Part shown: in pieces, positions 41,001 to 48,384 of the stretch | Layout of the letters: every line of letters begins with the position of its first letter | Numbering within the stretch: the stretch's first letter is position 1 | NCBI GenBank assembly: GCA_917880885.1 | Contig: OU862920.1 | Span: forward strand, 2,356,001-2,420,000 | Direction: 5' to 3' | Length of the DNA: 64,000 bases | Source of the DNA: Limnephilus marmoratus | Taxonomy: Eukaryota > Arthropoda > Insecta > Trichoptera > Limnephilidae | Notes under the pieces: generated by a model | The model's input: the letters and a program-made list of their open reading frames with translations, nothing else | Databases searched by the model: none | What the model was told of the DNA's origin: nothing | Made by a program: the position numbers and the translations under genes

Positions 41001-44000
41001 TTTCAACTAATTTACACAAAACTTTGACAAATTATATACCTAAACCTTCCTCACAAATCACTATCGATTCGTGAAAACCGCATAAAAATCCATTCAGTTT
41101 TTTTTGAGTTTATTGCGAACAGACAGACAGACAGACGATGCGGAGGACGTAATTTATAATATGTAGAGAAGTTCACAGTAGGGCAATTTCGGTAATTAAC
41201 ACACAGATTTTGTGCATTTATAATTTTTTTTATAAAACTTAAAAGTATTGGGTAATGGGTGAAATAAAGTGGATTCATTGACTTTAACCATTGAATCCCT
41301 CAAACTCCTGTGATCTAATAATATCTCTATTGTGTGCCGACGTTGAATTTTTGAGCAGTTTGCGTGCGCCAGCTGATTCTATTTTCCTAATAATTTACTA
41401 TTTTTTGCAAAAATATGTTTTTGTAAATACGTAGTACCGTCTTACCAGATATATTTATAAAAAGAGTAATTAATCTACCATAAGAAGTTTCCTTTTAATA
41501 GGTACTTATATTCTCTCTCATGTTTAAAAATATATTTTAACCATTGGAGCGCTTTTTGCTTAATTTCAGCATCACCTACAAAACCTGGGTTTTGCTTAGC
41601 TGCTGAATTTCAGCAAAATTTCCCTAGATACATTAAAAAATTTTTTGAAATATTTTCAAATAGCATGTATTTTGCATTGGTGACAAAAAATTCTCGTTTC
41701 AACTGACAGCCGTGTGTTTGCTTAGAATGAGGTGAAAGTGAATGTTTTAATTGATTTTTATTACGTGTTTATGTACGAAAGTTCCCGCAATTCAATTATT
41801 CATCTATTTAACATGTTTTCAATTCGTTCAAATAAAAAATTAGTGCCTTTTTACATGTTTTACGTGAGTAAAATTTTAATTTCGAATTTCATCCGATCTT
41901 TGTGTTTATTTTTACAATTATCGACCTAATTACTTGACAAGTGCATTTGAACTATAGTTTATCAATTATAGGAATTCAAAATAAAGATATACATTTAAAT
42001 TTAAATTAGATTTGAAAAGTTTTAATCCAGATCAGATTGCATATTTTGCCAGAATGGAAATTGCGAAACTCAACAAAATTCATGCAAGTATTCTAAAAGA
42101 TTAGTAATACATATTCTTATGATATATATCTTATTAAAAACCTTGTATCTTGTTTTGCTACGTACGCTACATAAAAACATGGTGATAAATATCCAATGTT
42201 AGGTCACAAATGTTTATAAAGCTGCAGCCTGATTTTGATATTGTGATTTAGGGTGTTTTTTGTAAAACGATTATTTTAGTTAAATAAAGCAAAAATCGCG
42301 TTAATTCTTATTGATAATTGTAGACAATGAAAGTATCCTTCTAATTTCATACACTTCTTTGTGGTAAACGTATTTAAATATACTAAAAAGTGGATTTCAT
42401 TTTGACACTCCGCGATCTCAAAAATCTGTAAAACATTTTTCGAGCGAAATATTTGATCAGCTGTTTGCAATTTAAAATTGAGATTGTGGCGGCCACTTAA
42501 CACGCTCTGCGAAATTTACCGCTGCGCCACTGACCTCCATGGAATACGCTGGAAGCTACTAAATACCTACAGCAAAGGCACCGCACTCGTACACACTACG
42601 AACTACCTACCGCTGCAAGGCCGCCTAGGAATAATCCGCCACCTACGCGAAAGAGCTAGAATGTCTGGCTGTACCGTTCAAGTGCCCGCAAAAAAGTTCG
42701 AGCGATACCTCGGCTTTGCGTGAGTTCACCCGGCATTACCTACCGTTCTCGAAACTACTTGCCCGACCGGCAGAGTATATAAGTCAGCGCTCGCTCGCTC
42801 AGTCTGAGTCTCGAGTCAGTCCCTCCATTCATCCGGTCGAGTAACACACATCGAGCAGTGCCGCGACTAAGTGCAGTGTAGTAACTCTCTACCCGCCTGC
42901 GCGGGGCACGGGCCTCGCGCAGTCAACAGTGAACACAATTCCAGTGTGACACCAGGAATATTTCCAGCACCTTCGAGGAACTTCTCCAACTACCATCTCG
43001 ACATGAGATGTCAGGCAACGCGCCAGCAACACAGCAGCCATCAACCGGCATCCTGCAACGAGCAGCAACAAGCATCCTGCAACGAGCAGCAACAAGCATC
43101 CTGCAACGAGCAGCAACAACAACCGGCAACGCGCCAGCATCAGCATCCTGCAACGAGCAGCAACCACAACCGGCAACGCGCCAGCATCCAGCATCCTGCA
43201 ACGAGCAGCAACCACAACCGGCAACGCGCCAGCATCCAGCATCCTGCAACGAGCAGCAACCACAACCGGCAACGCGCCAGCATCCTCATCGCCTCTCAAG
43301 ATTCCTTCCTGCGTCACGTGTGTGCTCCGACCCACTGGACACACAGCCGCCAATACCTCGTCAACGCGACGACGGTCGACCGCCTGGATCAAGGTCATTC
43401 TACACCGCCATGGTGTAGTGCAACACGCCGGCTCCCTGAAGATCAGTGATCTTCACCGCCGTAATCTCCTGACCTTCTCTTCACCATCACGCAGCATCAT
43501 CCACTGTCACTCCGCTCCGCTTCGACCTCGCTACGTAGCGCTACAATAAAAGACTGACACATACTGACGCCTTTTATTTCTCGTTCTGTCTCCCGCTCCC
43601 TCTATAAAAATATGTTTGCTTCAGTGATTATCAACGCGTAGAAATCGAAAATATCCACTGTTGACTTGAAAAAGTAACATTTAGGGCAATTTTAAAGGAA
43701 CTTACACGCAGGATTCGCACGTTTATAAAGTTTACGATTTTATAATATTTTTTTATAATTCGTACGAATATGTGATAATCAAAAAAAGATAGGTGAATTC
43801 TTTGGCTATGTAGAACTATAATCAGTTTGTATGTCTCCATATTAAAATTCGGAGGTATGATTTTTATGCGGAAAATATTCAAAATGTACACCAAAAAATC
43901 ACGAGCAATCCGAGGCAAAAGTTAAACATCGCACTGTTGCTCCAGTGGTTAAAGAAATTCGAAAATATTCTTGAAGTTTTATTATATTTTCCATAAAGCT

Positions 44001-47000
44001 AAATAAGTATTTTTCACAATAAAAAATAAAGTAAATAAACAACATGAACGGTGCTTTAGGCATGAATGGCATACTTTAAAGAACGACGCAGTAGTAACTT
44101 TATTATTATTTTTAATCGTCTGCTCTCTATGAAACGAAAAGCAAGATCGTCTCATTGTTTATTTTGTTGTCAATTGAATAAAATTAATTTTAGTAAGCTA
44201 AGAACATTTTTTACAAAGTAAAATCCCATTAAAAGAAAGTATGTTTTGAACATGCGTATCGGCCACAGCGGCGTTCATTTTGAGGCTGAGAGGCAGTTCT
44301 GGCTCATAAAGGGTGAAAACACATTATGTAATCCCTCAGGCCTCGAATCTATTTTGCCGGAGGGTCACTCAAATTACTGATAAGGAAAAAAAAACCTACA
44401 TAATTTATTAGGCAAATATATTTATAAACATTATCGTCAACTCACCTTTTTGTCGTTTCATGTAAAAATAATTAATAAAAAATTCTCAAAGTTTCTTGAA
44501 ACTTTGGATTTATAAAGATGTATATCTTAAGAGGGAATAACCAGTCACAACCGGAAATATGTCATCTTCTCTCTCTCTACATATTATAAATTAAAGTCCC
44601 CCGCGTCGTCTGTCTGTCTGTCTGTTCGCGATAAACTCGAAAACTACTGAACGGATTTTCTTGCGGTTTTCACCAATAGATAGAGTGTTTCGTGAGGAAG
44701 GTTTAGGTATGTAATTTTTCGAGGATTTGTGTAAATTGGTTGAAACATAACGATAACTGTTAGAAGTTTCGGAAAAAGTCAAGCCCCCTGGTAGCTTTCA
44801 TCGAAAACCCTGCCTAATCCTTTTGGGATATAACAAAACAATACATAGTAGAATATTCCTCTTTTATGAATCTACAAAAAAGTCAGCGAAGGCGTATATC
44901 TATCTTTTACGGATAGCTTACTATACCTACATTATTATAATCTTTCACACCATCTCTACGTATTATAAATTAAAGTCCTCCGCGGCATCTATCTGTCTCT
45001 TTGCGATAAACTCATAGACGGCGGTGGTTATAAAGGTTGGATAACCATCAAGTAGATGACATTGATTTGTCTCCGTCCCGAAGCAGAATTATTATTATTA
45101 TTAGCAGATTATTAATAGCAGAATAGCTAACTATTAATACATCGGAAAAATTCACAAAAAAAAAAAATTGTGAAGAAAATTCTTTAAGAATATATATATT
45201 TAAATTAATATGTCTTGTTTTATTTACATTTGGTAAAGTCCGTAAATAAATAAAAACAATTTTAGGTACAATGCTTACTTAACTAGATAGATTCCGGTCT
45301 TTAAAGATAGCGGTCTGTGAGACTGCACATCCACAGTAGTGTAACAAAAATGTAACGTCCATAGTTAAGGGTTAATGCAGATATTGCAAATATGATCCAT
45401 GAGGTTCTTGCAGTATGTATGTAAATTCAGAATTCTTTGGTAATTATATTATTTAAAAGAATTCTGAATTTACGTACATATTGCAAAAAACCTTATGTAT
45501 CACATTTGCAATTTCTGCATTTAGTCTCTTATCACAAATATGACCCATGAGGTTTTTGCAGTATGCGTGTAAATTCAGAATTCTAGTTAAACTTTCACTA
45601 AAATCTTCTTCATTTTGTCAAGCTAGCCATTTATTGAGAGTTTAAAATCTGAAATAATTTTATTGTACATAACATGTAAAATGGTGGAAAATGCTTTGAG
45701 ATAATACATTCATACATTAATACTAGCTGACCCCGAACACGTTCTGCCATATAAATTATTTCTATGTGTGGATGAAAGTTCGATGAGGCGGCATGTAGCG
45801 TCATTTGTCATCCAACAACATAAATAATTTCGTTCTGTTTGAAATACATACGACGGTTAAATTTGTTCATAAAAAAATTTCGATTAAAAAGTGGGAGGGT
45901 GAAAATTTGGGGTTATAGGTTTTTTTTGATGCCAAAAAAAAATATATAAAAATTTTTTTTGTCAAAAAATAGAAAAATTTTCTGTATAGGGACACCCTAA
46001 TCAGCTAGAGGTATGAAATATACTTTACAACTTATTCTCATATCTACCTACGTAAAATATTTCATAAGCATCGGCAGAGCCGTTTCGGAGGAGTGCGACC
46101 ACCAACACCGTGATACGAGATTTTTATTTATATAATATATATCATATATTATATAAAAATAGTGGAAATGCTTTAACCCATTGGCCACAGAATTAATGAA
46201 CTAAAAAATTGGCCTTCGTCACTGAATTAATTTTGAACCAAAAACTGAAAACCTGCATTGCTGTACTAAATCTATTGTAACTTTTGAACCATATATTCAA
46301 ATGAAATAATAATATTTAAATTTGATTAAGGTATAGAAAAATATATAAAAAATATATATATATATATGTGTAAATAAGCATAAAAATATAACCTTCTCTT
46401 TTTTCGTAAGTTTTTTCTCATCTTTTTTCATAAAAATTAAAAAAAACGTAATATATTCATAAATCGAACATTAATAATTTTTATTTTTTTACTTAAATAT
46501 ATACAAATAACTAATAAAATGATTTGGCATGATAGTCCTTGAAACAATCAGGAACTTGCAGGGTCACTGCCAAAAGCCTAGAACCACTCGCAATTTTGAA
46601 GAAATTAAATGGCGGCTGGCTGCTTACAAAACATGGAACACAAATATCAGGGAAAAAACATAAGAAACATATTATTTCCAATTCTACAAAATGAATTATT
46701 AATTACCTACAGAGCTTTTGGCATTTAAATTTTTTTTCAAAGATGTCACTGTCGTGCTCGGTTTCCGTTTTTTGGCAGACCTACTCTAGCCCGTCAGCGA
46801 GCCGGGGTTTGTGGTTAAGTTAACTTGAGTCGCACAACCGGCAGGCTGCCGGGATTTGTGGCTAATGGGTTAAGATATGCTTTGAGATAGCATATCCATA
46901 TATTGATATAATATATCCCATATAATACATCCCATATATTATATCAATATGGTGGTATATGCCTAGAGATAATATGTATTTATATACAGGGTGTCCGGGG

Positions 47001-48206
47001 GTAAAGTGCATTAACTTCGGGAGGTGATTCTACATGATGGTAGGAGTAAAAAAGATTAACAACTTTTTTTGAAATTCCAACATTTTTTTTCCCATACAAA
47101 AAGATCTACCTACTAAAAATCCTTAGTGTAAGGTACGATCTTACTTGCCGGGAGCCTGCCGGGCACGATCGTGGCAACAATAAATGGTGGTGATTGGCCC
47201 GTATCGGAACAGCGGAAAATAATAAAGCTGGCCGCTCACGCTGGTCTAATTTTATCTTTTTACCACAAAACTGCCCCTAAAAGTTGGAATTTCTAAAAAA
47301 GTTATTTATTTTTTTTACTTACACAATCATGTAGTATGTAGAATCACCTCCCGAAGTTGATGCACTTTACCCCCGGACACCCTGTATACATATTATATAA
47401 ATATCCCACTTATTATATCGATATGGTGGGATACGCTTTGAGATAATATATCCATATACATATTGATATAATATATCCCACATACTATATCAAAATGGTG
47501 GGATGTGCTTTGAGATAATATATGCATATACATATTTATATAATATATCCCACTATGGTGGGATATGCTTTGAGATAATTTATCCATATATCCATATATT
47601 GATACAGATCCCATATATATTATATCAATTTCGTGGGATATACTTTGAGATCTTCATGGTTAAAAGTATTAAAGTGATTAATTTTTGGGTTATTATGCTA
47701 TGTTGCACTTCTTCCTTCTTTAGCCAACCATTACACCAAAACTAAACACCGAAAACCAAATTTAACTAATTAATTATTATACAGAAATATCGGCCCCAAG
47801 AGGATTAAAGTGCGCGTCACGGCATCACCTCTACTTGCTTAAAAACATATCTCACCACAATCTACACATCTGCCCTGATGATGAACACTGTAACACTGCC
47901 CTTTTACCTAATAACCCAAAAATGAATCACAATACTAATTGTAAAATTTAGTTTATTACTTTGTTTATATTATTTAAATTGTTTCAGGCTTTTGAAAAGT
48001 ATACGAGAGTTCAAAATGGATACACTTCCATTGGAAGTGTCAAAAGCATCGAGAACACGAGACCAAGAGACATGATGGAATCTTTCTTTCTGGGAGAAAC
48101 TCTCAAATATTGTTATTTGTTGTTTGGCGACGACAAGTTTACGTTGGACTTAAACAAATTTGTTATCAACTCTGAAGCACATCCACTCCCAATCAGAACC
48201 ACGTAA
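20096..48206 (+). CDS. MAN1B1: ER mannosyl-oligosaccharide 1,2-alpha-mannosidase (GH47), 5' exon not identified
   Basis: Nine in-frame exons: 20096-20224, 22638-22833, 26409-26594, 26884-27032, 29211-29399, 32234-32421, 37278-37578, 38336-38476 and 47988-48206, encoding 565 residues to the stop. Residues 5-27 ([20 protein letters not shown]) form the type II membrane anchor, 35-110 a low-complexity stem, and 110-565 the complete GH47 domain. The enzyme removes one mannose from Man9 N-glycans in the ER/early Golgi and contributes to ER-associated degradation. Catalytic acids expected from the family are present: E195 (LFEVTIR), D327 ([11 protein letters not shown]) and E467 (LRPEYLES). The disulfide cysteines C396 and C425 keep the family spacing of 29. 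The calcium-binding Thr of the C-terminal TEAHPLP motif is Ser here (S555, NSEAHPLP), a conservative change. The missing first exon should encode a short cytosolic tail. Introns hold most of the window's transposons; the last intron is 9.5 kb. Confidence 0.95.
21085..21175 (+). repeat. (GGTTTTT)n-like simple repeat
   Basis: Irregular repetition of TTTTTGGTTT and TTTAGGTTTTTGG. It is intronic and abuts the purine-rich repeat that begins near 21240. Confidence 0.7.
21240..22075 (+). repeat. Purine-minisatellite repeat family P, copy 1
   Basis: About 560 bp of degenerate AAGAAGAGACAAGA-type purine units is followed by about 225 bp of unique sequence (from CATTCCTTTATTTCTGCC through CAATATTGGCTTATT and AGAGCATGTGTTCC to GGTGGTACAATTGTATCGTAT). 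The same order and same unique 3' half occur at 52015-52790, so the purine tract and unique part form one mobile or duplicated unit. The long open frames across the purine tract are low-complexity artefacts. Confidence 0.75.
22868..23300 (-). mobile_element. Non-LTR retrotransposon fragment, antisense copy of the 3100-3560 element
   Basis: Reverse-complement similarity to 3100-3560 is clear by eye: GGCAGAGAGGACGGATCGCC at the left, the TGACATGGCCCGACTCAAG block, and GTACCAGGACTCCATTGTGGAC at the right. It sits directly after the donor of the second recognised MAN1B1 exon. Confidence 0.7.
23301..23820. other. AT-rich intronic DNA
   Basis: No feature recognised. Confidence 0.5.
23825..24090 (-). 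repeat. R1 dispersed repeat, copy g
   Basis: Antisense copy of the far downstream block: GAAGTGAAAACTTCTTTACC, TTTGAAACTCGATGAAACGG and CGACACTAAAAAGAGACAAAC. It lacks the palindromic core. Confidence 0.6.
24117..24300 (+). mobile_element. tRNA-derived SINE, family A, copy 2
   Basis: Leader TACTCGGTTCTAATAT, A box TGGTCTAGTGGTATAA, and B box GGATCGAATCC, then a run of A and an AT-rich tail. It shares the leader and tail with 15635-15835 (minus). The A-to-B box spacing is tRNA-like but the stems do not form a convincing cloverleaf. Confidence 0.7.
24585..25085. other. GC-rich intronic segment of unknown origin
   Basis: Markedly richer in GC and CpG than its surroundings. It contains a perfect CRE palindrome TGACGTCA near 24750 and an AATAAA near 24825. 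These would suit a retroelement LTR, but I see no matching partner or clear ends. Confidence 0.35.
25370..25515 (-). repeat. R1 dispersed repeat, copy h
   Basis: Antisense middle block: CGGTCTCCTCTTTGTGCGGT, TAGCCTCCCCACTCTTGTC and GTTTCAATTCTACCGGTGTG. Confidence 0.7.
25545..25692 (+). repeat. LTR-like fragment related to the Gypsy element at the right edge
   Basis: The last 45 bp (AAATAAACATAAATGTCGTT through TTCTTTGTTAA to GCAACACA) closely match 62063-62105, the end of the presumed 5' LTR. The upstream half is diverged. A solo LTR is the simplest reading; target duplications were not found. Confidence 0.45.
26150..26265 (-). repeat. R1 dispersed repeat, copy i
   Basis: Antisense core: TTAGCTCCACACATGAGGCC, then CCTGAGGAAAATAATT and CCTCAGGG. 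Confidence 0.65.
27125..27305 (-). repeat. Helitron-like relic
   Basis: GCTGACGTTACCCGGCATTGC, then GAAATCGGTTCAGTTGTTTC and ACATTGCCCATGG, resemble the terminal segment found at 40514 and 45723 on the minus strand. It is heavily decayed and lacks a clean CTAG end. Confidence 0.4.
27306..28900. other. AT-rich intronic DNA, partly repeated at 55100-55480
   Basis: AAAAAGTGAGGTGACAGTTT and following blocks (TCTGTATTTT, TTTATCTAG, GGAACATT-like, TTCTGTCAG-like) at 28045-28370 recur in the same order at 55135-55445, showing a diverged unclassified repeat pair. Nothing else recognised. Confidence 0.45.
28905..28992 (+). repeat. Tandem repeat, 18-bp unit
   Basis: About five units of ATTAACGATAACCACAGA, almost perfect. 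The apparent peptide NDNHRI repeated is a by-product. Confidence 0.9.
29535..29857 (+). repeat. R1 dispersed repeat, copy j, split by a transposon
   Basis: Runs from TGGTTCTCTACGTTTGGTGA through GCAGGCCGGATCGAAAG to TCCTCTCCTTTCCTAAAAAT. The remainder (TTTTCCTCCTGTGTCGAGCTT) reappears at 30717-30737 after an 857-bp insertion, which dates that insertion as younger. Confidence 0.75.
29858..30714. mobile_element. Non-autonomous DNA transposon with GGCCACTTGCAT ends
   Basis: Twelve-base perfect terminal inverted repeats GGCCACTTGCAT/ATGCAAGTGGCC are flanked by TA on both sides (29856-29857 and 30715-30716), as in Tc1/mariner-type insertions. No coding capacity. It contains a perfect 17-bp hairpin at 30183-30233. 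Confidence 0.7.
30732..31336. mobile_element. MITE-like element with CCACTGGA ends
   Basis: TCCACTGGACCGATTATGG at the left is matched by reverse-complement ACCACTGGAGCGACCATGCG at the right, with TA on both sides. The right half (CACGCAGGATTCGCGCGG, GTCTCCATGTTAAAATTCG, GCTCCAGTGGTTA) is repeated at 43640-43965. Confidence 0.6.
31337..32233. other. Intronic DNA with a small inverted-word cluster
   Basis: Words of the type CGTTTTTTAAACGG recur at 31770-31880. 31500-31755 is moderately GC-rich but non-coding. Nothing else recognised. Confidence 0.4.
32461..32853 (+). repeat. Tandem repeat, 48-bp unit with 100-bp higher-order unit
   Basis: Units beginning TTCTGTRTAA start at 32461, 32509, 32557, 32605, 32653, 32706, 32753 and 32806. 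The first five are spaced exactly 48 bp. The last four form two copies of a 53+47-bp dimer (32653-32752 and 32753-32852). It lies about 40 bp after the donor of MAN1B1 exon 6. Confidence 0.92.
32895..33332 (+). mobile_element. Non-autonomous Helitron
   Basis: Begins A|TCTTCTTATATATATATAAA and ends CCAGCTAG|T, the Helitron TC...CTRR rule with insertion between A and T. The body contains a G-rich strand (GGGAGGGAAGGAAGG). Just inside the 3' end, GCAACGCATGCC-type words are triplicated (about 25-bp unit, 33255-33330). Ends and G-rich body match the copy at 60840-61603. Confidence 0.65.
33341..33720. other. AT-rich intronic DNA
   Basis: Strongly T-rich near 33590-33660; no feature recognised. 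Confidence 0.5.
33721..35580 (-). mobile_element. Non-LTR retrotransposon ORF2 3' part: RT, RNase H and C-terminal zinc-knuckle-like tail
   Basis: Antisense in a MAN1B1 intron. Read on the minus strand it opens with [17 protein letters not shown] (RT motif), a YIDD active-site box in place of YADD, and the RT thumb ([17 protein letters not shown]). RNase H follows with its four acidic positions visible: [24 protein letters not shown] and [11 protein letters not shown] single in-frame TGA at 34106-34108 separates this from the tail ending in [17 protein letters not shown], a CCHC-like knuckle. The RT is truncated at its 5' side, with an earlier stop near 35585. The RNase H presence argues for an I- or jockey-related clade. 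The long intact frame suggests a comparatively young insertion. Confidence 0.85.
35581..36960. other. AT-rich intronic DNA
   Basis: A short near-palindrome ATTCAGATCTAAAA/TTTTAGATCTGAAT is seen near 35655-35690. 36720-36920 looks like a retroelement 3' tail (TAATAAATCTTAAA then T/A-rich), unassigned. Confidence 0.4.
36961..37215. repeat. Unclassified GC-richer repeat
   Basis: AATCAACTACTCCCAGAGAA occurs twice (near 37047 and 37088), surrounded by CCCGGACCCGGACTTG and GCGCTCGGCAC words. It ends about 60 bp before MAN1B1 exon 7. Origin unknown. Confidence 0.45.
37790..37978 (+). mobile_element. SINE family B, copy 2
   Basis: The best copy: GTTGAGTGGGCATCGCG, a B-box-like GTTTGATTCCTCGG, the CTGGCTAAGTCCTCCATC block and a tail ending in A13 followed by an AT microsatellite. 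Confidence 0.7.
38104..38280 (+). mobile_element. SINE family B, copy 3
   Basis: Starts partway (GTCCCACCCAGGCATCG) and continues through CTCAGCTGGCTAAGTCCTCC to TTTCTTTAAAAAAATATATA. It lies 55 bp before the acceptor of MAN1B1 exon 8. Confidence 0.65.
38653..39052. mobile_element. MITE, mariner-like ends, 400 bp
   Basis: Left AGGTGTGTTAAAACAAAGAT and reverse-complemented right AGGCGTATTGAAACAAAGAT are imperfect terminal inverted repeats of about 25 bp flanked by TA on both sides. No transposase. Confidence 0.65.
39076..40271 (+). mobile_element. hAT transposon relic with dimerisation-domain remnant
   Basis: Ends CAGTGTTTCTTAACC and (reverse complement) CAGCGTTTCCCAACC are flanked by near-perfect 8-bp target duplications CTCTATGG (39068-39075) and CTATATGG (40272-40279). 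Around 39320-39470 a broken frame on the plus strand reads [20 protein letters not shown], matching the C-terminal hAT dimerisation region of ZBED5-like transposases. R1-type blocks lie at about 39598-39645 and 40040-40170, so the element was itself a target. Length 1196 bp. Confidence 0.82.
40514..41167 (-). mobile_element. Helitron, composite type
   Basis: On the minus strand it starts TCTCTACATATTATAAATTA and ends GCATGGCCGGGTCAGCTAG|T. A second, internal copy of the 5' segment (TCTACG..AAATTAAAGTCCTC) lies near 40655. The plus-strand copy at 44573 shows the same doubled layout. Confidence 0.65.
41168..42480. other. AT-rich intronic DNA
   Basis: No gene or classified repeat seen. 41340-41400 resembles 1640-1690 (GCGTGC..CAGCTGATTCTATTTTC..TAATAA), pointing to another unclassified dispersed repeat. 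Confidence 0.45.
42484..43610 (+). mobile_element. GC-rich promoter-bearing block, candidate LTR
   Basis: Starts abruptly at TGTGGCGGCCACTTAAC. GAGTATATAAGTCAGCGC (42774-42791) holds a TATA box, followed about 25-35 bp downstream by TCAGTCTGAG-type initiator words. AATAAAAGACTGACAC near 43545 is a poly(A) signal. TG start, promoter and poly(A) signal in this order fit a long solo LTR. A tandem repeat occupies 43040-43290. CpG content is far above the flanks. I could not fix the right boundary or a target duplication, so the class is open. Confidence 0.5.
43040..43290 (+). repeat. Nested tandem repeats, 24-bp and 48-bp units
   Basis: CATCCTGCAACGAGCAGCAA recurs throughout: first as roughly 24-bp units, then as three 48-bp units that add CCACAACCGGCAACGCGCCA. 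Open frames across it on both strands are by-products of a repeat length divisible by three. Confidence 0.9.
43640..43965 (+). repeat. Partial copy of the CCACTGGA-ended element
   Basis: CACGCAGGATTCGCACG, GTCTCCATATTAAAATTCGG and GTTGCTCCAGTGGTTA align in order with 31080-31336. The left half is absent, and the GC-rich block lies just upstream. Confidence 0.6.
44573..45065 (+). mobile_element. Helitron 5' portion, composite type
   Basis: Starts TCTCTACATATTATAAATTA, followed by CGTCTGTCTGTCTGTCTG and TTCGCGATAAACTCG. A second 5' segment (CTCTACGTATTATAAATTAA) begins near 44952. Matches 40514-41167 in inverse orientation. The CTAG 3' end is missing. Confidence 0.6.
45402..45592. repeat. Inverted repeat with a third direct copy
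   Basis: GAGGTTCTTGCAGTATGTATGTAAATTCAGAATTCT (seen in parts from 45402) is mirrored at about 45459-45496 and repeated directly at about 45550-45585. The first two arms would form a 35-bp hairpin with an 18-bp AT loop. Confidence 0.75.
45723..46140 (-). mobile_element. Helitron inside the tandem array
   Basis: On the minus strand it ends ...GGGGTCAGCTAG|T (plus-strand ACTAGCTGACCCC at 45722-45734). The 5' side carries CGGCTCTGCCGATGC and a TATAAATAAAAATCTCG-type start. The exact 5' base is hidden in AT repeats. Confidence 0.5.
46177..46869. mobile_element. piggyBac-type non-autonomous element, 693 bp
   Basis: Flanked by TTAA on both sides (46173-46176 and 46870-46873), with ends CCCATTGGCCACA and TGTGGCTAATGGG (inverted, one mismatch). 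TTAA target duplication with CCC/GGG-type termini defines piggyBac insertions. No transposase frame. Confidence 0.8.
46987..47384. mobile_element. Mariner/Tc1-type MITE, 398 bp, 48-bp inverted ends
   Basis: CAGGGTGTCCGGGGGTAAAG at the left is repeated in inverse at the right for about 48 bp with one mismatch. Both sides are flanked by TATA (TA duplication). The body is non-coding. The well-preserved ends suggest recent movement. Confidence 0.85.
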
Positions 48207-48384
48207 TTAAGTTATTCAAGGAGAGAAGGTTGTACACAACATGCACACTATTATTTATTATTAAATAAATTGTTTACCACATTTTTATTTTATTACTATC
48301 GAGTTCCCTGCAAGCGTTGCAATGCCACTTAAATAAAGAAATGATCTCTCCCTGCAAGCCCTTTCCCCTCCCTGCTAAACTGCA

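Larger units (their letters stand above)
45655..47655 (+). repeat. Interrupted tandem array, ATGGTGGGATATGCTTTGAG-type unit
   Basis: Units of about 60-90 bp contain ATGGTGGGATATGCTTTGAG, ATAATATATCCATATACAT and TATAATATATCCCA, the last being inversely related to GTGGGATAT. Pieces at 45670-45722, 46140-46176, 46870-46986 and 47385-47655 are separated by three unrelated transposons, each inserted cleanly within a unit. Confidence 0.8.

Noticed and set aside
42871..43449. Long frames on both strands with Gln/Asn/His-rich repeats
   Set aside because: They follow 24- and 48-bp tandem repeats whose lengths are multiples of three, so all frames stay open; no start context or conservation supports a protein.
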